This document shows, piece by piece, positions 53,700-64,000 of a stretch of 64,000 nucleotides of DNA. The stretch's first letter is position 1. Every line of letters starts with the position of its first letter. The stretch comes from Tragulus kanchil (lineage: Eukaryota > Chordata > Mammalia > Artiodactyla > Tragulidae). The notes below the pieces were generated by a model. It saw only the letters and a list, made by a program, of their open reading frames with translations, made no database searches and had not been told where the DNA came from. The position numbers and the translations under genes were made by a program. The DNA lies in the NCBI GenBank assembly GCA_022376925.1, contig JAIOJX010000026.1, forward strand, positions 255,623,330 through 255,687,329, read 5' to 3'.

Positions 53700-55932
53700 T
53701 CTCTTGAAAAAAAAAAAAATCGTTTTTATTGCAGTGTGGTTACTCTACCATGGTGAGTTATTTTCTGCTGTACAGCAAAGTGTATCGGCTACATGTTAAC
53801 TTTTCTAAATTTCCTTCCCATTCGAGTCACTACAGAGCACTAAGTAGAATTACTATACCTGCTATATGGTAGGTTCTCATTAGCTATCCATTTTATCCAG
53901 TTCTTACTTTTCTATTTGGACTGGTAAACAGAGACAAAAACACACACTCAGACACAAACACACTCATACTCCTCCCCGCCCCCCTCACACAAAGCTGAAG
54001 GGAAACGTAAAACTAAAGTGTACATATCCAGCAGCACTAGGAATTGTATTTGCATTTTATTGTGCTTTGACCAAATGGCTTCAGAATTCAATAAGGATGA
54101 CATCTTACAAAAATGTACAACGATGGCTCAGAGCAATGTATGCATAAGAAGCTGTGGCCCAGATGAAGAGAAATTGTGGTCTGGAATTATACGGGTTATT
54201 GTTTTCCTTTCTTTTTAATACACTGTCCTGGGAAGAGTTTCAAATATCCTCTAGAGAATGTAAACATTGGATGACTGACCCGGCCATCTGCACAAAATCA
54301 GCAAAAGTTTTGAGGGATGGTGCAATGCTGGAAGGGTCCCTAGTGCTTACGCTGGCACTTCCAGCTGCAGCAGCGTGCCACCGGAGAGAGCACTCGTGCC
54401 CTGCAGGGGCCCCCACACTGGCAAGCACAGCTGCCCATAATGGCTGCACCCAGGCCACATTTCAGCCGTCGTAGCCCATCTGCACAGCAACCTGCCCACT
54501 GGCCCTTCTATCAGGCAACCAGCCTGTTGCATGCTTTTCAGTAATTTGGGTTCAAGGGCTTTTCAGTGTATTTTCTGCTGCACCTATACCTTCCTGCCTT
54601 ACTAAAATATTGTATGAAAAAAAAATGGACACATTTGGCTGTGGTTAAGAAAATTATACTCTTATACACACATCTTAATTATGATAATACCATAAGAAAT
54701 TTTAATATGTAGTTAAAGGTTTAGGAGTCTTCTGGGCTCTAAAGGAATATGTGCCCTGGGTTCATAATTAGACACACCAGTCCAGCGGCTCCTTGGCATG
54801 TGGGATCTTCTCAGGTCAGGAATCGAACTGGCGCCCCTTGCACTGGAAGGTGGACTCTTTACCCACTGCACCACCAGGGAAGCCCTCTTGAAAAAAAAAA
54901 ATCGTTTTATTGCAGTGTGGTTACTCTACCATGGTGAGTTATTTTCTGCTGTACAGCAAAGTGTATCGGCTACATGTTAACTTTTCTAAATTTCCTTCCC
55001 ATTCGAGTCACTACAGAGCACTAAGTAGAATTACTATACCTGCTATATGGTAGGTTCTCATTAGCTATCCATTTTATCCAGTTCTTACTTTTCTATTTGG
55101 ACTGGTAAACAGAGACAAAAACACACACTCAGACACAAACACACTCATACTCCTCCCCGCCCCCCTCACACAAAGCTGAAGGGAAACGTAAAACTAAAGT
55201 GTACATATCCAGCAGCACTAGGAATTGTATTTGCATTTTATTGTGCTTTGACCAAATGGCTTCAGAATTCAATAAGGATGACATCTTACAAAAATGTACA
55301 ACGATGGCTCAGAGCAATGTATGCATAAGAAGCTGTGGCCCAGATGAAGAGAAATTGTGGTCTGGAATTATACGGGTTATTGTTTTCCTTTCTTTTTAAT
55401 ACACTGTCCTGGGAAGAGTTTCAAATATCCTCTAGAGAATGTAAACATTGGATGACTGACCCGGCCATCTGCACAAAATCAGCAAAAGTTTTGAGGGATG
55501 GTGCAATGCTGGAAGGGTCCCTAGTGCTTACGCTGGCACTTCCAGCTGCAGCAGCGTGCCACCGGAGAGAGCACTCGTGCCCTGCAGGGGCCCCCACACT
55601 GGCAAGCACAGCTGCCCATAATGGCTGCACCCAGGCCACATTTCAGCCGTCGTAGCCCATCTGCACAGCAACCTGCCCACTGGCCCTTCTATCAGGCAAC
55701 CAGCCTGTTGCATGCTTTTCAGTAATTTGGGTTCAAGGGCTTTTCAGTGTATTTTCTGCTGCACCTATACCTTCCCTGCCTTACTCAAATCTTGTGTGAA
55801 AAAAAAATGGACACATTTGGCTGTGGTTAAGAAAATTATACTCTTATACACACATCTTAATTATGATAATACCATAAGAAATTTTAATATGTAGTTAAAG
55901 GTTTAGGAGTCTTCTGGGCTCTAAAGGAATAT
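53568..55932. repeat. Tandem duplication R (1186 bp)
   Basis: Copy 1 is about 53568-54753 and copy 2 about 54754-55932. Copy 2 begins in the middle of a CHR-type SINE, so that SINE appears once complete and once beheaded. Homopolymer lengths differ (poly-A after the SINE; gttttta versus gtttta). A further mismatch pair lies at about 54602 versus 55784. Confidence 0.92.
53712..53910. mobile_element. L1-like fragment (copied at 54900-55090)
   Basis: ctgctgtacagcaaagtgta, then ccttcccattcgagtcacta and taggttctcattagctatcc resemble an L1 3' region common in artiodactyls. Doubled by duplication R. Confidence 0.45.
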
Positions 55933-56098
55933 GCTGAATTTGACATGTTTGAGAAACTGAAATATTTTTTTTATAATTAAAGTAATTATCTGGTGTTGCT
56001 TTGTATTTCCAAATGAATGCATATTGTGACCTATATAGCATACGATAAAGGCTGTAATTATGCAGAATATAGTAGGGGAAGCTATTGGAGTATCTCTA

Positions 56099-56326
<228 letters not shown>

Positions 56327-56948
56327 TTATTTCATATAATAAAAACGTTCCCCCCCTTTACTGGGTTACTTTATGTGCATTCGTATGTCTTAACTTGTGC
56401 AAAGGACTACAGGATTACCATCAGAAATACTTTCTTTAGATTATGTCTGCTTGGCTTGTTAATGCAGCCAGACTCCTGTCTTTCTGGACTCAGCCCAGTA
56501 ACTAATTCCTATTAGCCCTCCCCAGAGGGGCCGCGGGAGATCAAAACAGGTGATCTAAAGCCCAAGCAATAACCCACCTACAGAAAAGTCAAATGTGAAG
56601 TACTCAATGATAAGGACACTACATTACCATCTGATTGCTTTAAAGATCTTGATTAGCAAGTCACTTCATGTCTCAATTGTCTTGAATTTCTTGGTCCTGA
56701 CATCAGTTTATCAGTTTATGACCTATTTTAGGATATTCTCTTTCCTACTGGAAACTCCTCATAATTGTCAGTTACTAGCACCTCACTTAAATCATATTTT
56801 TTTTAGGCAAGGGAAAGCAGATTGAAAGGAAAAAAATCAGTTATCATTTATTTGCTGTTCACCCTCATACCAGCTCAGTTCTTCCATCATAAGGCAAATT
56901 AAACATCTTATTTTCTCTCATTTTGTGGAGAGGCCTCAATTTTGTGTA

Positions 56949-56970
56949 TGTATATATATATATATATATA
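56949..56970. repeat. TA microsatellite
   Basis: A TA run followed by a looser AT-rich tract to about 57003, in DPP4 intron 22. Confidence 0.85.
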
Positions 56971-57231
56971 ATATTATTGTGTATGTATAAATATATATAA
57001 TATTTCCTAAAATATCAGTGAGAAAATTTATTGTTAGTGAATTCTGATACAACTCCAAAAATGTGAAATGACTATTTTTAAAAGATGACCAGGTTACAAT
57101 ATAGATAAGTACAAGAATAACATGTTTCCATATAGACAAATGGCGTGAATGTCACTGTAATTGTACCAGTATTTCAATATCAAATTGAAATAATTATTTA
57201 GAAGAATAGATCATTGAAACAACAAGCCTGG

Positions 57232-57438
57232 GTTACTTCCCTGGTGGCTGGGAGGTAAAGAATCTGCTTGTATCTGTAATGCAGGAGACACGGGGTCAGT
57301 CCCTGAGTTGGGAAGACCCCCTGGAGCAGAGCAGAGCAACCCACTCCAGTATTCTTGCCGGGAGAATCCCATGGTGGGCTACAGCCTACAGCCTATAGCG
57401 TCCCAAAGAGTTGGACGTGATTGAAACGACTTTACATG
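57232..57438 (+). mobile_element. Degraded Bov-tA SINE
   Basis: Recognisable head (ttccctggtggctgggaggt) and body (caacccactccagtattctt), with internal deletions and a short local repeat (ctacagcctacagcctatag). Confidence 0.75.
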
Positions 57439-57486
57439 TAAGCAACATTCGAAGCCCCCCCCTTTTTGTTCCTCAATTTTGTCCTC

Positions 57487-57751
57487 TTTTTTTGTTGTTG
57501 TTCTCTTTTTATTTATTTATTTATTCTTGTTCATCTTTATTCTTTGGCCTATGTGGGCCTGGCATTGCAGAGGCTTCACTTGTTGCAGAGCACAGGCTCT
57601 GGGCACATGCACTGCAGAGTGCTGGCTCGTTAATTGGACACACCGGCCCAGCTGCTCCTCAGCATGTGGGATCCTCCCAGGCCAGGGATCAAACTGGTGC
57701 CCCTTGCACTGCAAGGTGGACTCCTTACCCAATGGACCACCAGGGAAGCCC
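57487..57751 (-). mobile_element. CHR-type SINE
   Basis: Reverse copy with a TTTATTTATTTATT tail side and a head reading gggcttccctggtggtccat on the - strand. It shows more substitutions than the 3.1-kb copy. No clear target-site duplication was seen. Confidence 0.8.
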
Positions 57752-58342
57752 TCTAACCCTTTTTGGATGACTGGCATTGGAGATCAAAAACTACATTGAT
57801 AACTAGTGTTTGCTGTTCCATATGGATTGTTTGTGCCCTTTTGATGGAAATAAAAATATTTTTCTCCAAAATGAGTAACGGTAATAGTTTATAATTTTGA
57901 ATAAAGTAAATACAGACTATATGTAATTGTACAGATCTAGATGAACTAATATAGAAAATATTTTAATGCACACTTTTAAATTAAGACTTTCCTAAAATAT
58001 TCATCTTTTAGCATTTAAGTATGAATAACTTGGGTTGTACACTTAATGGAAGGGAGGAATAGCTTTTCAGGACAAAATAAATTTTTTCTCCCAAACAGGC
58101 AAAATTCTTCTTGTTCTAGAATATGATACCTCTTTCTTATTATACTAACCAGGTTTACATGTGTAAGAAGATCCAAAAATTTTTTAGATACTATTAAAAA
58201 GTACTATTTTTTAGATACTATTGAAATACTATTTTAAAAATACTTAATATTGTAATATCTTAGAAGTACGTCTTGAAATACCACTTCCACACTCCTTCCA
58301 TTTGATTTTTGAGGAATAGTGTCCAAATTTGTGCACATGTAA

Positions 58343-60559
<2,217 letters not shown>

Positions 60560-61172
60560 CTAAGAAATGGAGACAGTTATTTTTATGGAGGTAAAGGAAT
60601 TAAGGACATATGGTAAGCAAGTCGCAGCTTCCACATTTCTCACATCTTTATATACTGTGCCTCTTTCGAGATAGAAAGCATGATAGCAGAGGCTTAAATT
60701 GGCCTTAATTGGACAGTATCTAAAGACTGCACTTTCAGAGCCCTGGTCTCTTTCCTTAGTAGGTGTTGGAGGGAAAGAATTGAAATTTTGCTGAGTAGTA
60801 CTAATTAAAGACAAAATAACAGCAGCAACAACAAAAAAGTTAAAGAAAAAAGAAGAAACAAAAAAGCGATAAAGTCTGTCCTTACTGATTTAGACCCATG
60901 AGAAAAAGTATCTCCTTCCCTCTCCCCTTCTATCCTTCCTATCCTTTATCCCTCTTCCTCTCCTCTTCTTTTCACTTGCTCACCTTCTTTCCCCAGTGCA
61001 ATAAACAAAGTGTAAACCTTGGGGGGACTCATTGCCCAGAAATCCAAGACATTTGGATCTTCTTATACGAACATGATGGTTTTGATTTACACCTCCAATT
61101 ATGTACAAACAAAAGTAAGTTATCCTGTTTTGGGTTATATTCACTACAGAACACATCAGCCAAAGTACTCAC

Positions 61173-61227
61173 CCAGCCCCAAATTGCAATCCGTTTGTCG
61201 TCCACAAATCCCATTTCTGAAAATTGT
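61173..61227 (-). CDS. DPP4: DPP4 exon 21
   Basis: This 55-nt - strand exon lies between tattttag and gtgagt. One base completes the Arg codon split from exon 20, followed by QFSEMGFVDDKRIAIWGW. It ends in phase 0 directly before the nucleophile serine. The active-site motif G-W-S-Y-G is thus split between exons 21 and 22, as is known for the DPP4 gene. Human DPP4 has K and N where this sequence has E (QFSEMG) and D (VDDKR); both are conservative surface changes. Confidence 0.95.
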
Positions 61228-61470
61228 CTAAAATACATGGAACAAGTCCACGAATTAGTATCACACTGTGTATGGAAAACTAAGCTAACTGCACAAATGT
61301 GAAACACTGCTATTTGTTCTCTAGTTCATTCTCTTAGAAACCAAGATCAATTGGGGCCAGCAATCAAATAAACACCTGAGGTTGAAGCCTATCATTTTTA
61401 ACTAAAGAGGCAGATGAACCAGGTTTACTTGTGTTGGAGTCCTTAAAAATTGCGTGCATGCGTACATGCA

Positions 61471-61497
61471 TGTGTGTGTGTGTGTGTGTGTGTGTGT
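61471..61497. repeat. GT microsatellite
   Basis: A GT run preceded by an imperfect gcatgcgtacatgcatg palindromic stretch, in DPP4 intron 20. Confidence 0.9.
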
Positions 61498-62319
61498 ATG
61501 ATTCACAGAAAACAAATCCTGGCTGTTTTTTTCACAGCTTTATATAAAAATTTGCAGCCCAGATGCACTTTTTCTTTTTACATAATTGAATTTAAACCTC
61601 TCCAGATGTTTTCCAGTTTGAGAGAGGCTGCCCGTGTAATGGCGAAATATCAGAGCACGGAGAACATCTGGGTAGGGCTTAGAAACATCTCTGGGCCCGC
61701 CACCTGAGAACTTAAACACCATTCTCTAAATACATCCCTTCTTATGATGGGTGTTGATTAGTTAGCTCAACACTATTAAAGAAGAAGCAATTCTTCCTTG
61801 ATGGACTAAGATGTCTTTTTGTCACTAAATTGTGTGGTTATAATCCAGGTAAAGAAAGGAGAAAAATGTTCCTTGCACCCATTTCTTAGTCTTAGCCTTA
61901 CATCAAAAGGCAGTTTACTGTAAAAAAAAAAAATCTAGCAAATGGAGCTCTTGGTAGTATCAAGGGAGGTGGGGGACCCTTGCACTGACCGATATATGAC
62001 CTTAAGAATCTTTGTTTTCAATTGGTGATACATGTCTTAGACTGCCCTGAGTTAAGCACTATTAGAAAAATTTCACTGTCTGTAATGTTGAACTTGTCTT
62101 CTCCATGTAAGCTTATTAAACTTAGAACACATAGGTACAGAAATGTGTACCAAATCACCCATGTACAAGCTTATAAACCTTTACCATACCTGGAACCAAA
62201 ATATGGGTTATTCCCGTCACCCAGAAACCTCTGGGTCATTTCTCTCTTTGTAAAAAATAAAAGAAAAATGTTTTTCTTGTATTGAATCCCAGAAAAATTT
62301 CACCTGAATCTGTACCAAT

Positions 62320-62440
62320 ATAAATTCGGTTGTGCAGGATATACTTTTGTTTCTGGCTTCTTTCACTCAACAGTCTGTGAGATTGATGTGTGTTGTTGTG
62401 CAGAGTTCCTTTTAGTTGCTGAAAATCAACTATCATTACT
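62320..62440. mobile_element. L1-like scrap (tentative)
   Basis: ttctggcttctttcactcaa followed by gattgatgtgtgttgttgtg resembles text common to old L1 ends. Short and uncertain. Confidence 0.3.
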
Positions 62441-62929
62441 TTTTAAACAGTGATATATTGCGAATAACATAATTCTGTCATTTTAGACTTGAGAGACTCT
62501 GGAAGCCGTGCCCTTTCTTACAGAGGACCAATCTGGATAAATCAAAATGTATTTATAAAATATCAAAGCCTCACTCTTGAAACAATTTATCCTCTTCTCT
62601 AAATCTTTTTTTCTTTTCTTTTCTGACTTTCAAGGAAAACAGTTAATCATTAACTTAGACGTAACAGACTTAGAAACACTTAATAAATTTTCATCTTTCC
62701 TTGTTGGTTGTTCCTTTTTTAAAAGAGATTTTCCTCTGTCCATTTAATAATTCACATGTTTTCCCACTTCCTAGTTTATGATTTCCCAGCATTATTTAAA
62801 ATCACTAATTTATTATGCTTTCCAGGCATCTATGCAGTTGGTTACAGAAACTCAAGGACTACACTTCCCATTTACCAGCTGAATGCAACGGACTGTAAGT
62901 TTGAGGGAAGCCTAGATTCAAGTCCTGAT

Positions 62930-63060
62930 GAGTCTTGACAAATTATCTAAGAACCTCCATTTCTTCACCTGAAGTGTAAAGTTAAGAACACTCACCTCTC
63001 AGGGTTGCTGTGCAGCTTCAGTGATAATGCACGTAAAATACTGCATGTTACATGTGCATT
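62930..63060 (+). mobile_element. MIR fragment
   Basis: cctccatttcttcacctgaa and ctctcagggttgctgtgcag match MIR in forward orientation. In DPP4 intron 20. Confidence 0.55.
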
Positions 63061-63461
63061 CCAGGGTAACCATCAAGTAAGATTAAAATCTTTCTTAAGT
63101 CAGACCACACCTATAGTCTCATAACTGATGCGATTCATCCTTAAAGAAGCTGTTATAACTCTGAGTGACAACAGTCATGTTCCACAGTTTTCCCAAATTG
63201 GGGGAGTTAGATGTTTACTCAGGGGTGCATTTATCCCTGTTTTGTCCCGTGTTAGACTAATCCTGAATCCCTAGTCTCAGAGGATAGTGGCGCATATATC
63301 AACTCCCTTTCTAAGTCTAAACATAATGTTTTCACTAAAAATCCAGCCAAATGATGAAAGCTTCTTCCCAGAACACTTTAAATTCTTTATACTTCACAAC
63401 TTAATAAATGGAGGTGGGGGGGGGAAATCAAATAGTCTTTGAATTATCTCCTAGTCACTCA

Positions 63462-64000
<539 letters not shown>

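Overview
This is nuclear DNA of a ruminant (even-toed ungulate). Bov-tA and Bov-A2/ART2A SINEs mark a ruminant. CHR-type tRNA-derived SINEs, MIR, L2 and MER5A are also present, and genes consist of short exons in long introns. The CHR-type SINEs keep target-site duplications and intact CpGs, so they look younger than the Bov-tA copies. That could mean an early-branching ruminant such as a chevrotain, but this is a guess. No prokaryotic gene, operon or CRISPR array is present.

Two genes converge tail to tail, matching the known mammalian order SLC4A10 - DPP4. On the + strand, from the left edge to about 22.4 kb, lies the 3' end of SLC4A10 (Na+-driven bicarbonate transporter). It shows a 68-nt exon (7780-7847, copied at 8903-8970), a 117-nt exon (12557-12673) and a terminal exon ending in the PDZ-binding residues ETCL (19747-19813, copied at 20841-20907). 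On the - strand, from about 34.4 kb to the right edge, lies the 3' part of DPP4 (dipeptidyl peptidase 4). Exons 20-26 (human numbering) are all readable with correct phases. They carry the oxyanion Tyr547 and the catalytic Ser630, Asp708 and His740. About 22.4-34.4 kb is intergenic.

The most striking property is not a gene. Nineteen direct tandem duplications, each 1.09-1.19 kb, are scattered over the window, and six of the steps between neighbouring pairs overlap so that some sequence occurs three times. Within a pair the copies are nearly identical. Discrepancies cluster at the right end of copy 1 and the left end of copy 2. This is what results when contigs overlapping by about 1.1 kb are abutted without merging, so I read them as assembly errors. 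They add roughly 21.5 kb, so the true locus would be about 42-43 kb. They duplicate three exons completely and one partly. Splicing both copies of the 68-nt SLC4A10 exon together would cause an immediate frameshift and stop.

The rest is introns, UTR and intergenic DNA with interspersed repeats: CHR-type SINEs at 3.1, 17.2, 31.6, 52.0, 53.5 and 57.5 kb; Bov-tA at 47.9, 49.8 and 57.2 kb; Bov-A2 at 5.3 and 28.5 kb; a mariner-type palindrome at 10.8 kb; MER5A at 0.8 and 7.2 kb; and several MIR and L2 pieces. I found no convincing novel biological system. The duplication pattern and its effect on gene models is what deserves attention.
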